Source: Afipia sp. GAS231
GTDB lineage: Bacteria > Pseudomonadota > Alphaproteobacteria > Rhizobiales > Xanthobacteraceae
Reading direction: 5' to 3'
Length of the DNA: 64,000 nt
Assembly: GCF_900103365.1 (NCBI RefSeq)
Contig: NZ_LT629703.1
Location: 3,162,001-3,226,000 of the forward strand
Shown here: positions 1 to 8,533 of the stretch, in pieces
Layout: every line of letters starts with the position of its first letter
Position numbering within the stretch: the stretch's first letter is position 1
Made by a program: the position numbers and the translations under genes
The notes under the pieces: generated by a model
Databases searched by the model: none
Seen by the model: the letters and a program-made list of their open reading frames with translations, nothing else
Told to the model about the DNA's origin: nothing

Positions 1-295
1 TGCCAACATAGACGCCGAGCATGTCGGGCTTGGATAGCGGCTTGTTGTCGAGCGGCGAGCCGCAGGACCCGCAAAACCCTTTCAGTTTCTGCTCGCCGGA
101 ATCCGCTGTCCGCAAGGTCTCGGTAACGACGCCAGTGACAGCAAGAGCGGCTCGCGGGAACACCATGACGGAAGCATGTCCGGAGCCGGTATCCCTTTGA
201 CAGTCACGGCATTGGCATTGGAAGCCGCGAATGGAAGCGGCCGTTATCGCGTAACGGACTTTGCCGCAGCAGCAACCACCCGCGTAGCGCGTCAT
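1..295 (-). CDS. GFA-family (CENP-V/GFA domain) zinc-binding protein, partial
   Basis: Reading the minus strand from an ATG at 295 gives an open frame that runs off the left edge after 98 codons. The N-terminus starts MTRYAGGCCCGKVRY and contains the CxC-x2-C cluster CQCRDCQ and, further on, CGSCGSPL. These are the paired cysteine motifs of the GFA fold (glutathione-dependent formaldehyde-activating enzyme-like, PF04828), which binds zinc. The start lies one base after the stop of the upstream sigma factor gene, so it is probably co-transcribed and translationally coupled. Most family members have no proven substrate, so the enzymatic name should not be transferred. The C-terminal part is outside the window. 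Confidence 0.85.
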   Translation of the reverse strand, partial: MTRYAGGCCCGKVRYAITAASIRGFQCQCRDCQRDTGSGHASVMVFPRAALAVTGVVTETLRTADSGEQKLKGFCGSCGSPLDNKPLSKPDMLGVYVG

Positions 296-296
296 A

Positions 297-1592
297 TCAG
301 CCTCCATCGCCGGCGCGATCGTCACATCCTGTCGAACCGGCGGCCTCGGCGGCGCGTCGCTTCAGTAACTCCTGTTCACGCCGGTTACCCGCGAGCTCCG
401 CAGCCGCGCTGAAGGCGTCGCGCGCTTCATCGAAACGGCCGAGCTTTTGCAGCAGATCGCCGCGCACGCTTGGCAGCAGGTGATAGGCTTTCAGCGCCGG
501 CTCGTGAGCCAATGCCTCCACCATCGCCAGCGCCACGGCCGGGCCCTCGGCCATGCCGACGGCCACCGCGCGGTTGAGTTCGATGATCGGCGAGCGCACC
601 AGTTCGTTAAGCTCGGTGTAGAGCCGGACGATGCGCGGCCAGTCGGTTTCATCAGGCGTGCTTGCCGTGGCATGGCAGGCGACGATCGCCGCCTGCAGCG
701 CATAGAACCCGCCGCCACCTCCGAGTTCGCGCGCCCGCGCCAAGGACAGCAAGCCGCGGCGGATCTGGAGCTGGTCCCACAATGCGCGGTTCTGGTCCAT
801 CAGCAGGATGGGTTCGCCGGCGGTGTCCGTGCGTGCGGACGTGCGTGAGGCATTCAACTCCATCAGCGCCAGCAGGCCGTGCGCTTCCGCCTCCTGCGTC
901 GCGATCGAGGTGAGCACGCGGCCCATCCGCAGCGCGTCGTTGCAGAGTTGCGGCCGCAGCCATTCGTCGCCGCGGGCCGCAGCGTAGCCTTCGTTGAAGA
1001 TGAGGTAGACGACCTCCAGGACCGACGCGAGGCGCTCGGAAAGCTCCTCGCCGCGCGGGGTCTCATAGGCAAGGCCCGACTCGGACAGCGTCCGCTTCGC
1101 TCGCACGATGCGTTGCGCGATCGTCGGCTCGGGCAGCAGGAAGGCGCGCGCGATCTCTTCCGTCGTCAGGCCGCAGATCATCTTCAGCGCCAGCGCGGCA
1201 CGGGCCTCGCGCGACAGCTTGGGGTGGCAGGCCGTGAAGATCAGCCGAAGCAGTTCGTCACCGATATCGTCGTCCAGCGCCGCGTCCGGATCGGGCATCG
1301 TCTGCTGCTCCTGCAAGAGGTCGCGCACCAGCATCTCGTGCTTGCGCGCGAGCATGTGGCGGCGGCGCAGTTGATCCAGCGCCCGGCGTTTGGCCGAAGC
1401 CATCAGCCACGCGCCGGGCTTGTCCGGCACGCCGGTCCTGGGCCAATGTTCGAGCGCCGCCAGCAGCGCTTCCTGGGTGAGGTCCTCGGCCAGCGGCACG
1501 TCGCGCAGCATCCGGGACAGGCCCGTGATCAGCCGCGGCTGTTCGATCCGCCAGACCGCGAGGATGGTGCTGTTGACGTCGGCGGCCGTCAT
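297..1592 (-). CDS. ECF-type RNA polymerase sigma factor with long C-terminal extension (ECF42-like)
   Basis: The predicted protein has 431 residues from the ATG at 1592. The N-terminal third holds the sigma-70 region 2 (AEDLTQEALLAALEHWP) and region 4 helix-turn-helix (TTEEIARAFLLPEPTIAQRI). The remaining 240 residues form a helical, TPR-like extension (DUF6596 type). This size and layout are typical of ECF42 sigma factors, which have no anti-sigma gene but sit beside a DGPF-domain protein, as here. A longer frame extends upstream to 1715 but overlaps the DGPF gene, and family alignment starts near this ATG. The target regulon cannot be read from the sequence; the downstream GFA gene is probably in the same transcript. 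Confidence 0.9.
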   Translation of the reverse strand: MTAADVNSTILAVWRIEQPRLITGLSRMLRDVPLAEDLTQEALLAALEHWPRTGVPDKPGAWLMASAKRRALDQLRRRHMLARKHEMLVRDLLQEQQTMPDPDAALDDDIGDELLRLIFTACHPKLSREARAALALKMICGLTTEEIARAFLLPEPTIAQRIVRAKRTLSESGLAYETPRGEELSERLASVLEVVYLIFNEGYAAARGDEWLRPQLCNDALRMGRVLTSIATQEAEAHGLLALMELNASRTSARTDTAGEPILLMDQNRALWDQLQIRRGLLSLARARELGGGGGFYALQAAIVACHATASTPDETDWPRIVRLYTELNELVRSPIIELNRAVAVGMAEGPAVALAMVEALAHEPALKAYHLLPSVRGDLLQKLGRFDEARDAFSAAAELAGNRREQELLKRRAAEAAGSTGCDDRAGDGG

Positions 1593-1635
1593 CGCCGCCG
1601 ACGTGGCAGAAACCGTCTGCTCAAGCGTCGCCCGC

Positions 1636-2040
1636 TCAAGAGGCGATCTTGGCCGGCTCGGCATCGACCTGGCAGTCCATTTCGTCCCCAGGCGAAGCCA
1701 TGATGCGAACTTCACAGGTGCCTTCCCAGCCGGGCATGTGGTCGAGGTGAAGCTGCATGAACTCGCGCGCCGCGGCCAGCGCTTCTTCCTTGTTGCGCAG
1801 TTCGAAGATGGCGTAGCCGCCGATCATCTCCTTGGTTTCGACGAAGGGCCCGTCGACCACGCTCAGCTTGCCATCCGTGATCCTGACCTGGGCGCCCATC
1901 TGGACCGGCAGCAGCCCACCGCTGTCCAGCATCCGGCCGGCCTTGATCTCCCGCTCGGCCAGCTTGTGCATGGCTTCCATCAGGGCCGGGGTGGGCCCGC
2001 GGGTCGGCTGCGACGAGGTAACGACATACATGAAGCGCAT
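1636..2040 (-). CDS. YCII-related DGPF-domain protein
   Basis: This 134-residue protein begins MRFMYVV and has the eponymous DGPF motif at residues 63-66, followed by ETKEMIGGY, the signature of the YCII-related family (PF03795). Such proteins form small alpha/beta barrels of unknown chemistry. They are the characteristic partners of ECF42 sigma factors, and the sigma gene follows 43 bp downstream. A GGGAG ribosome-binding site lies seven bases before the ATG. It is likely the first gene of the operon DGPF - sigma - GFA. A sensory or modulatory role toward the sigma factor is inferred from gene linkage only. Confidence 0.88.
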   Translation of the reverse strand: MRFMYVVTSSQPTRGPTPALMEAMHKLAEREIKAGRMLDSGGLLPVQMGAQVRITDGKLSVVDGPFVETKEMIGGYAIFELRNKEEALAAAREFMQLHLDHMPGWEGTCEVRIMASPGDEMDCQVDAEPAKIAS

Positions 2041-2228
2041 CGGAAAACTCCCGTTGAGGCGAGCCGCGGCGACGATCGCCGCAAAACTGTCTCGCTATTG
2101 AGGTCGACGAACGGAACCGCTGGAAATCGACAGGCAACCTGAAAATCTTTCAAACGGCCCCGCGAAGCTGATTGCAACCCGGGATGCCGGCCCGATAGGA
2201 TATCCGGATCAATACTAGGGAGGAAGCT

Positions 2229-2741
2229 GTGAGATCGCGCACCCTTCGGCCTGGTATTTTGGGGGCGCTTGCAGTGCTGGCAGCCCTGTCGAGTTTCGTG
2301 CCTGCGTCGGCTGATGCCGCGACGATCGTGGCGCTGGGAGCGAGCAACACCTACGGCAAGGGGGTCGCGCGCAATGAGGCCTTTCCCGCGCAACTCGAAG
2401 CGATTTTGCGAGCCAAGCGCGCCGGCATTCATGTCGTAAATGCCGGCATCAACGGCGATACGACCGAGGGCATGTTGCGGCGGCTCGATCACGCCGTGCC
2501 GAACGGGACCAGCGCCGTCATCCTGCAGCCCGGCGGCAACGACCGGCGCAAGGGCTCGCCCGACCGGACATCCGAGATCCAGAGCCGGCTGAGCGCCCGT
2601 GGTATCCCGGTTATCATGATCGCAAACGGCACGTTCAGGGGATTGCCGCATCAGCCCGACGGCCAACACCTGACCCCGGAAGGCTACCGCATGCTCGCCG
2701 AGCAGATCGCGTCTCAGGTCGCGGGGGCGATCGGCCGCTAG
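2229..2741 (+). CDS. Secreted SGNH/GDSL-type esterase/lipase
   Basis: The 170-residue product starts at a GTG preceded by a strong GGGAGGAAG ribosome-binding site. Residues 1-30 are a signal peptide ending SADA. The SGNH blocks are visible: block I is GASNTYG (nucleophile Ser39), block II is NAGINGDT, block III is GGND (Asn104) and block V is DGQHL (Asp144, His147). It resembles the TesA acyl-CoA thioesterase/lysophospholipase group in length. The usual GDS of block I is GAS here, so the Asp is replaced by Ala, a variation seen in some family members. It is transcribed divergently from the sigma factor operon. Confidence 0.85.
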   Translation: MRSRTLRPGILGALAVLAALSSFVPASADAATIVALGASNTYGKGVARNEAFPAQLEAILRAKRAGIHVVNAGINGDTTEGMLRRLDHAVPNGTSAVILQPGGNDRRKGSPDRTSEIQSRLSARGIPVIMIANGTFRGLPHQPDGQHLTPEGYRMLAEQIASQVAGAIGR

Positions 2742-2760
2742 AGGCGATCGGCGGGCGCCG

Positions 2761-3465
2761 CTACTGCCCGCGGATCATGATCAGCGGATCGGCGCTGTCG
2801 GGCACCCGCCGCCATTGCGCGTTGTCGTCGGCCTCGAATTGCCAAGTCTCGCCCTTGGACGACATCAGCTGCATCTGGCCGTGATCGAGCCGCCACTGGG
2901 TCGGCGCGAAGGCGGCGACGGCGGGATCGCATTTCGGCTTCAAAAACACCTGGAAATTATCCTGCCCGGCCTCGGTGTTGGTCAGCGTCAGGCCGCACAC
3001 CGCCTGGCCGTTGCCGCGCACCATCGACCAGTCGCCGATCATCTGGTCCATCGATTTGGCGAGCGATCGGGCGGCGGCGAGGTTCTGCAGGATGTAGACG
3101 CCCTCGTTGGTGCGCAGCCCTTCGAAGATACCGCTCTCGACCTCGGTGAAATCGATCACCGGCTGGCCGCTCGCGTCCTGCAGCCGCACGATGTCGCCCA
3201 GCCCCTTGACGTTCCAGGACGTAATATCCTTGGTGAACGGCAACGCCGCCGCGCAGCCGGGTTCTAATTCCAGCTTTAGTCCCTGCGGCGTCGCATCGCC
3301 CTTCAGCGTGACGACGCAGGTCTTGCTGCGCTCGGTGGTCGCCAGCTCCCACTGGCCGACCATGTCTTTCTTCAGGTTCGGGGCATCCTGCGCCGCAACC
3401 GGCGGCGCAAGCAGTGGCAGCGCCGAAAGCGCCGCCACCATGATGACCCGACCGCGCGAAAACAT
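2761..3465 (-). CDS. Secreted protein with two AprI/Inh protease-inhibitor-like domains
   Basis: The 234-residue protein has a signal peptide (residues 1-25, ending PVAAQ). It then has two copies of a beta-barrel domain of about 95 residues, each with the pattern GxWxL/M...C.....L and a paired cysteine (around 37-125 and 142-230). This matches the AprI/Inh family (PF02974), whose founding members are periplasmic inhibitors that protect producers from their own secreted metalloproteases. No protease gene is present in the window. Its ATG overlaps the stop of the dehydrogenase gene by one base (TGATG), so it is the last gene of the ABC transporter operon. Its function there is unclear. Confidence 0.75.
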   Translation of the reverse strand: MFSRGRVIMVAALSALPLLAPPVAAQDAPNLKKDMVGQWELATTERSKTCVVTLKGDATPQGLKLELEPGCAAALPFTKDITSWNVKGLGDIVRLQDASGQPVIDFTEVESGIFEGLRTNEGVYILQNLAAARSLAKSMDQMIGDWSMVRGNGQAVCGLTLTNTEAGQDNFQVFLKPKCDPAVAAFAPTQWRLDHGQMQLMSSKGETWQFEADDNAQWRRVPDSADPLIMIRGQ

Positions 3466-4454
3466 CAGCGCCCCTTCACCGGGGTTTCCGGAACCGGCGT
3501 CAGCGGCGCCTTGCCGGCAAACCAGTTCTTGAGATTATCGACCACGAGCTGATCCATGGCATTGCGCGTTACCACCGAAGCCGAGCCGATATGTGGCAAC
3601 AGCACGACATTTTGCATCGACTTCAGTTCGTCGGGCACGCTCGGCTCCTTGGCGAACACGTCGAGCCCCGCGGCCAGGATGGTGCCGGACTTCAGCGCCG
3701 CCACCAGCGCCTCCTCGTCGACCACCGAGCCGCGCGCCACGTTGATCAGCACGCCGCGCGGGCCGAGCGCCTTCAGCACGTCGGCATTGATCATCTTTGC
3801 GGTGGCCGCGCCGCCGGGCACGATCACGATCAGCGTATCGACCGCCTTCGCCATCTCCATCAGGTCGCCGTAGTGCTTGTACGACACCGCCGAGGACGGG
3901 TTGCGCGAATGATAGGAAACCGGGACGCGCGAGGCCTCGAGCCGGCGGCCGATCGCCTGCCCGATCCGGCCCATGCCGACGATTCCAATTTTGCGGTCGC
4001 GCAGCGAGCCGACGCTCAGCGGATAATTCTGGGTGGTCCACAGGCCGGAGCGCAGATAGCGGTCGGCCTTGACGAATTCGCGCAGGGTCGCGATCAGCAG
4101 TCCCATCGCGACGTCGGCGACCTCCTCGGTCAGCACGTCGGGCGTGTTGGTGACGACGACATTGTGCTCACGCGCATAAGCGCAATCGACGTGGTCGTAG
4201 CCGACGCCGAAGCTTGCGACCATTTCGAGCTTCGGAAAATGCGCCAGCGCTTTTCCGTCGGCATGCACCGTATGGTAGGTGACCGCGACGCCGCGAACCT
4301 TCGCCAGCACGTCCGGTGTCAGCCGTTCGAGATCGGCGCGGCTTTCGGCCGTATGCAGGACGAACTGGTCCGAAAAGCCGTTTTCGAGGATCGGCCTGAT
4401 CGGTCCGTAGATCAGAAGATCGATCTTCTCGGATGAAATATTCGCGGCAGCCAT
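3465..4454 (-). CDS. D-isomer-specific 2-hydroxyacid dehydrogenase (hydroxypyruvate/glyoxylate reductase-like)
   Basis: The 329-residue enzyme shows the Rossmann NAD(P) motif GMGRIG at 160-165. The catalytic triad of the family is visible: Arg241 in NVARGSVVDE, Glu270 in DVFAKEP and His288 in LLPHIGS. The arrangement, with an SRN at the end of beta-2, fits the GhrB/hydroxypyruvate reductase branch, which favours NADP. It reduces small 2-oxoacids to D-2-hydroxyacids or the reverse. Start and stop overlap the neighbours by one base each, TAATG upstream and TGATG downstream. It is therefore embedded in the ABC importer operon and probably acts on the imported compound or its breakdown product. 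Confidence 0.9.
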   Translation of the reverse strand: MAAANISSEKIDLLIYGPIRPILENGFSDQFVLHTAESRADLERLTPDVLAKVRGVAVTYHTVHADGKALAHFPKLEMVASFGVGYDHVDCAYAREHNVVVTNTPDVLTEEVADVAMGLLIATLREFVKADRYLRSGLWTTQNYPLSVGSLRDRKIGIVGMGRIGQAIGRRLEASRVPVSYHSRNPSSAVSYKHYGDLMEMAKAVDTLIVIVPGGAATAKMINADVLKALGPRGVLINVARGSVVDEEALVAALKSGTILAAGLDVFAKEPSVPDELKSMQNVVLLPHIGSASVVTRNAMDQLVVDNLKNWFAGKAPLTPVPETPVKGR

Positions 4455-5242
4455 TAGTTTTCCTTTCCGAGCGCGCTTTCATGCCAGCGCCGTAGTACGA
4501 GATGTGAAATTAGCGCCAGCAGCCCATAGATGACAATCCCGGCGGCGGACAGAAGCAGCAACGCCGCGAACATTCGGGGAATGTTGAGGCGGTAGCCGGA
4601 TTCGGCAATCCGGAACGCCAGACCGGAGCCGGCGCCCGCGGTGCCCGCCGCGATTTCGGCGACGACAGCGCCGATCAGCGACAGGCCGCCCGCAATGCGC
4701 AGGCCGCCCAGAATGTAGGGCAGCGCCGCCGGCAGTTTCAGGTACCGCAGCGTTTGCAGCCGTGACGCGCCATAAAGCTGGAAAAGCCCGGCGAGATTGC
4801 GATCGACCGAGTTCAGCCCGAGCGTGGTGTTCGACAGCACCGGAAAGAAACCGACGATCCAGGCGCAGACGACGACCGCGGTCTGCTGCGGCAGATAGAT
4901 CAGCAGCAACGGCGCAATCGCAATGACCGGCGTGACCTGCAGGATCACCGCGTAGGGAAACAGCGAATATTCCAACACCCGGGATTGATTGAACAACAGC
5001 GCCAGCGCGACGCCGCCGACGGCCGCGGCGACGAATCCTTCCAGCGTCGTTAGAAGTGTGACGCCGAGCGATTCCGACAGCACCTGCCAATCGGCAACCA
5101 GCGTCTGAAACACCAATAGCGGCCCCGGCAGCACATAAGGCTGGATGTCGTTGATATCGACCACGGCTTCCCATGCCAGGAGGCCCGCCGCGAGCACGAT
5201 GACGGGAAGCAGGATGCGGCCGAGGTTCGGAAGCGAGCTCAT
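4454..5242 (-). CDS. ABC transporter permease (SsuC/TauC/ThiX-like)
   Basis: The 262-residue membrane protein has about six hydrophobic segments. It carries the BPD_transp_1 permease coupling region around AASRLQTLRYLKLPAALPYI, containing the EAA-loop-like segment that contacts the ATPase. It belongs to the permease group serving nitrate/sulfonate/taurine and pyrimidine-precursor importers. Its ATG overlaps the ATPase stop by four bases (ATGA), and its own stop overlaps the next gene. The substrate cannot be deduced from the permease. Confidence 0.92.
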   Translation of the reverse strand: MSSLPNLGRILLPVIVLAAGLLAWEAVVDINDIQPYVLPGPLLVFQTLVADWQVLSESLGVTLLTTLEGFVAAAVGGVALALLFNQSRVLEYSLFPYAVILQVTPVIAIAPLLLIYLPQQTAVVVCAWIVGFFPVLSNTTLGLNSVDRNLAGLFQLYGASRLQTLRYLKLPAALPYILGGLRIAGGLSLIGAVVAEIAAGTAGAGSGLAFRIAESGYRLNIPRMFAALLLLSAAGIVIYGLLALISHLVLRRWHESALGKEN

Positions 5243-6042
5243 GCGCCTGACAGCCCCAAATAAGAGGGCGACAGCGCCTTGGAGACCTCACGGCAATAGG
5301 CGGCATAGCCGGAAGACATCCGGAAATCCTCGACGCGCGGCTCTGGCGTATCGATGCGAAATTCGCTGGCGATGCGTCCGGGCCGCGATGTCATCACGAT
5401 CACGCGCTGCGACAGATAGACCGACTCGAATACGGAATGGGTGACGAACACGACGGTCTTTTTCAGATTGCGCCATAGCTCGAGCAGGTCGTTGTTGAGC
5501 CGAAAGCGCGTGATCTCGTCGAGCGCGGCAAACGGTTCGTCCATCAACAAGATGTCCGGATCGGTGACCAGCGCGCGGGCCAGCGAGACCCGCATCTTCA
5601 TCCCGCCGGACAATTCGCGCGGGTAGGCATCGGCAAATTCGGCAAGCCCGACCTGCGCCAGCGCCTCGCGAACGCGCGCATCGGCATCTGCCGCCGGCGC
5701 ATGCGACAGTTTCAGCGGCAGGCGAACGTTTTCGCGCACGCTCGCCCATGGCATCAGGGTCGGCTCCTGAAACACGAAGCCGATGGAATGTCGGCGATCC
5801 GTCTCGCCGGCGCGGTGCGACACACTCACCGTCCCCGAACTCGGTGTCGCGAGCCCCGCGATCAACCGCAGCGCGGTGGATTTTCCGCAACCGGAAGGCC
5901 CGAGCAGCGAAACGAATTCGCCGCGCGCCACGTCAAGATCGAACGGCCCCAGCGCGGTGACGCCGTTGTCGTAAGTTTTGGTGGCGCCGCGCAGCCGCAC
6001 GGCGACGCTGGCAATATCCGTCTCTGATGCGGTATCCGCCAT
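5239..6042 (-). CDS. ABC transporter ATP-binding protein (SsuB/TauB-like)
   Basis: The 267-residue ATPase has a Walker A motif GPSGCGKST at 48-56. It also has a Q-loop (FVFQEPTLMPW), signature LSGGM, Walker B ILLMDEPFAALDE and the switch His in VFVTHSVFE. It energises the importer with the adjacent permease. It sits six bases after the substrate-binding protein stop and overlaps the permease start by four bases, so all three are surely one transcript. Confidence 0.94.
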   Translation of the reverse strand: MADTASETDIASVAVRLRGATKTYDNGVTALGPFDLDVARGEFVSLLGPSGCGKSTALRLIAGLATPSSGTVSVSHRAGETDRRHSIGFVFQEPTLMPWASVRENVRLPLKLSHAPAADADARVREALAQVGLAEFADAYPRELSGGMKMRVSLARALVTDPDILLMDEPFAALDEITRFRLNNDLLELWRNLKKTVVFVTHSVFESVYLSQRVIVMTSRPGRIASEFRIDTPEPRVEDFRMSSGYAAYCREVSKALSPSYLGLSGA

Positions 6043-6048
6043 CGGGCG

Positions 6049-7068
6049 TCAGTTCTTCGGCCGCAAATTGAGACCGACGGCCTTGTTGGTAAAGCGAAGC
6101 GTGTAGGCCTGGCGGTAGTCGATATCGCCTTTGACCACGCCGGCCCGCACCATCTTGTCGAAGAAGCTCGCGACCCGCGCGTCGCTCATGGCGCCGATGC
6201 CGTCCTTCAAGGTGTCGCCGGAATCGACGATGCCGTATTCCTTCATCTTGGCCAGCGAATAAGCCAGCAGTTCGTCGGTCATGTCGGGGTTGAGCTTCTT
6301 GATCATCTCGTTCGTCGACTTGTTGTCGCCGTAGAGATAATTGTACCAGCCGATGATGGAGGCATCGACGAAGCGCTGCACCAGGTCCGGCTTCTTGTCG
6401 ACCATGTCGGTACGGGTCTCGATCAGGGTCGAATAGGCACTCCAGCCGTAATCGGCCATCAGCACCACGTTCGGCTTGAAGCCCGCGGCCTTCTGCACGG
6501 CATAGGGTTCGGAGGTGACATAGCCCTGCATCGCGCTCTGCTTGTTCACGATGAAGGGCTGCGGGTTGAAGGTGTAGGGTTTGACCTTGCTTTCGTTGAA
6601 GCCGTATTCGGACTTCAGCCACTGGAAATAGCTCGCAAGCCCCTCCTTCGACACCAATAACGTCAGCGGCTTGAGATCGTCGAGCTTGCTGATCTTGATT
6701 TCAGGGTGGGTCAGCAGGACCAGCGGGTCCTTCTGGAACATGGCCGCCACCGTCACCAACGGCACCTTGTTGGTGACCGCGTCGAACGATTGCAGCGTAT
6801 TGGCGGTCATGAAGAAGTCGAGCTTGCCGGCAGTCAGCAGCATGCGGTTGTTGGTGTTGGGACCACCCGGCACGATCGACACGTCGAGGCCGTATTTCTG
6901 GTAGGTGCCGTCGGCGACCGCCTGGAAGAAGCCACCATGTTCGGCTTCCGCCACCCAATTGGTTCCGAACGAAACCTTGTCGAGGGTTTGGGCGCGTGCC
7001 GGCGTCAACGCCGCCATCAGCGCCAAAAGGCCGGCGGTTAACGCTCGCGGCAAAAAGGCCGGGTTCAT
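6049..7068 (-). CDS. ABC transporter substrate-binding protein, NMT1/THI5-like
   Basis: The start is placed at the ATG at 7068. It gives a 339-residue protein with a clean signal peptide (MNPAFLPRALTAGLLALMAA...ARAQ) and a GGAGT ribosome-binding site. The longer frame to 7152 adds an implausible leader. The mature protein begins DKVSFGTNWVAEAEHGGFFQA, the typical opening of NMT1/THI5-like binding proteins that capture pyrimidine precursors, sulfonates or similar small organics. It is the first gene of the operon. The divergent creatininase-family gene suggests a nitrogen-containing cyclic amide or pyrimidine derivative as cargo, but this is inference. Confidence 0.9.
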   Translation of the reverse strand: MNPAFLPRALTAGLLALMAALTPARAQTLDKVSFGTNWVAEAEHGGFFQAVADGTYQKYGLDVSIVPGGPNTNNRMLLTAGKLDFFMTANTLQSFDAVTNKVPLVTVAAMFQKDPLVLLTHPEIKISKLDDLKPLTLLVSKEGLASYFQWLKSEYGFNESKVKPYTFNPQPFIVNKQSAMQGYVTSEPYAVQKAAGFKPNVVLMADYGWSAYSTLIETRTDMVDKKPDLVQRFVDASIIGWYNYLYGDNKSTNEMIKKLNPDMTDELLAYSLAKMKEYGIVDSGDTLKDGIGAMSDARVASFFDKMVRAGVVKGDIDYRQAYTLRFTNKAVGLNLRPKN

Positions 7069-7246
7069 GGTTGGACTCCGTCGATCATTCTGGCCCAAGA
7101 TTGAGAACATGATAGGAAGGCATTGGACGTGGATCACGTCCTCTGGGGTCACTGCGTGTTATCCAGGGCAGGCACCCCGGAATGACTAACAAACTACCCT
7201 GCAAATTCATCCAAAGAAACGCTCCTCCAAAGAAACACTTGGCTTG
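7069..7246. promoter_or_regulatory. Divergent intergenic region between ABC operon and creatininase gene
   Basis: This 178-bp spacer separates two divergent transcription units and must hold both promoters. It includes a GC-rich stretch at about 7140-7184 resembling a piece of the dispersed intergenic repeats. No convincing operator palindrome was identified by eye. Confidence 0.4.
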
Positions 7247-8071
7247 ATGACTTCGCCCGTTCCACCCCGTGACTGGACCGACATCCACTGGCCCGATGTC
7301 ACCGCGGCCGAGGCCGCGCGCTGGATCGCGGTGCTGCCGTTGGCGGCAACCGAGCAGCACGGCCCGCATTTGCCGCTGGAAACCGATGTCATGATCGGCG
7401 AGGCCTATCTGGCGCGGGTGCGCGAGCTGCTGCCCCCGGCGATCCCTGCCACCTTCCTGCCGATCCAGAAGGTCGGCATTTCCACCGAGCATACTGACTT
7501 CCCGGGCACGCTGACGCTGCCGACCGACGTCGCTCTGAGAGAGTGGATGGCGATCGGCGAAGACGTGGCGCGCAGAGGCATCCGCAAGCTCGTCATGGTG
7601 ACGAGCCATGGCGGCAACAGTGCTGCGATGATGCTGGTGGCGCAGGATCTGCGCGCCAAACACCGGATGCTCGCGGTGACCACGAGCTGGTCGCGGTTCG
7701 GCGTTCCGGATGGATTGTTCTCAGGCGAAGAGCTGCGCTACGGCATTCACGGCGGCGCGGTCGAAACCTCGATCATGCTGGCGCGATATCCACACACCGT
7801 GCGCCAGCAAGCGATCGCGGATTTTCGACCCACGACCATCGCGATGGAAAAGGAATTCCGCTGGCTCTCGACACAACGGCCCGCCCCGTTCGCCTGGCAG
7901 GTGCAGGACCTGCACCCGAGTGGCGCGGTCGGCGACGCCAGCAAGGGCTCCGCGGACAAGGGCGAGAAGTTGCTCGACCACGGCGCGCGAGCGTTCTGCG
8001 AATTGCTTGATGACGTCGATAACTTCGACGTGAACAGACTGGCCGCCGGCCCGAATAAGTCACATAAGTAA
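7247..8071 (+). CDS. Creatininase-family amidohydrolase
   Basis: The ATG at 7247 gives 274 residues; a TTG codon just before it is less likely to be used. The dinuclear metal site of the creatininase fold is visible. It comprises Glu36 and His38 in ATEQHGPHL, Asp47 in LETDV, His121 in SHGGNSA and Glu173 in HGGAVETS. The family includes creatininase, the mycofactocin protein MftE and formamide hydrolases of deazaflavin biosynthesis; no mycofactocin or F420 genes are nearby. Being divergent from an ABC importer and a 2-hydroxyacid dehydrogenase, it probably hydrolyses an imported cyclic amide. The exact substrate is unknown. Confidence 0.85.
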   Translation: MTSPVPPRDWTDIHWPDVTAAEAARWIAVLPLAATEQHGPHLPLETDVMIGEAYLARVRELLPPAIPATFLPIQKVGISTEHTDFPGTLTLPTDVALREWMAIGEDVARRGIRKLVMVTSHGGNSAAMMLVAQDLRAKHRMLAVTTSWSRFGVPDGLFSGEELRYGIHGGAVETSIMLARYPHTVRQQAIADFRPTTIAMEKEFRWLSTQRPAPFAWQVQDLHPSGAVGDASKGSADKGEKLLDHGARAFCELLDDVDNFDVNRLAAGPNKSHK

Positions 8072-8198
8072 TTGTTATAACTACAGAATAATAGATCGTC
8101 CAAATCCCCCTCACGGGATTCGAACCGGAATCAAACAGCCTCCGTCCAACTGGCATGCGGACCCCAAGGGCCGCTCCAAACCGGATGGAGTTTTTTCA

Positions 8199-8468
8199 AT
8201 GTCGATCAAGACCAGGATTGCCGCCGTCGCTCTCGCAGCACTTGCCGTTACCGGCACGATTGCATCCACCACCACCCAGGCACAGGCCAAGCCGTTCGGC
8301 TGGGGCTGGGGCGTTGGAGCCGGCCTCGTCGGCGCTGCCATCGTCGGCTCCGCGATCGCCGCCAGCAACGACGGCTACTACTACGACGGCTATCGCCGCT
8401 GCGGTTGGGTTCGCCAGTTCGACGCTTACGGCAACTACATGGGCCGCGTTCGTACCTGCGGTTACTGA
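8199..8468 (+). CDS. Small secreted Gly/Tyr-rich envelope protein
   Basis: The 89-residue protein has a signal peptide (MSIKTRIAAVALAALAVTGT...AQAK). It is followed by a Gly/Trp segment, a short hydrophobic glycine-zipper-like stretch (GVGAGLVGAAIVGSAIAA), and a Tyr-rich tail with RRCGWVRQFD and a terminal CGY. Two cysteines could pair. Similar short proteins with a G-rich helix and RRCxWV tail are common in Bradyrhizobium, but their function is unknown to me. A GGAG ribosome-binding site precedes the ATG. Confidence 0.75.
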   Translation: MSIKTRIAAVALAALAVTGTIASTTTQAQAKPFGWGWGVGAGLVGAAIVGSAIAASNDGYYYDGYRRCGWVRQFDAYGNYMGRVRTCGY

Positions 8469-8533
8469 TTGATCGACTGAGTTTGATTTCTGTTTGAGAA
8501 GCGCTGCTTCAAGCAAACCAATCCAAAAGTTCT

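Noticed and set aside
8100..8160. tRNA-like T-arm (GGTTCGAATCC on the minus strand)
   Set aside because: Only three of five T-stem pairs form, no matching acceptor, D-arm or anticodon arm is present, and no intact tRNA partner was found in the window.
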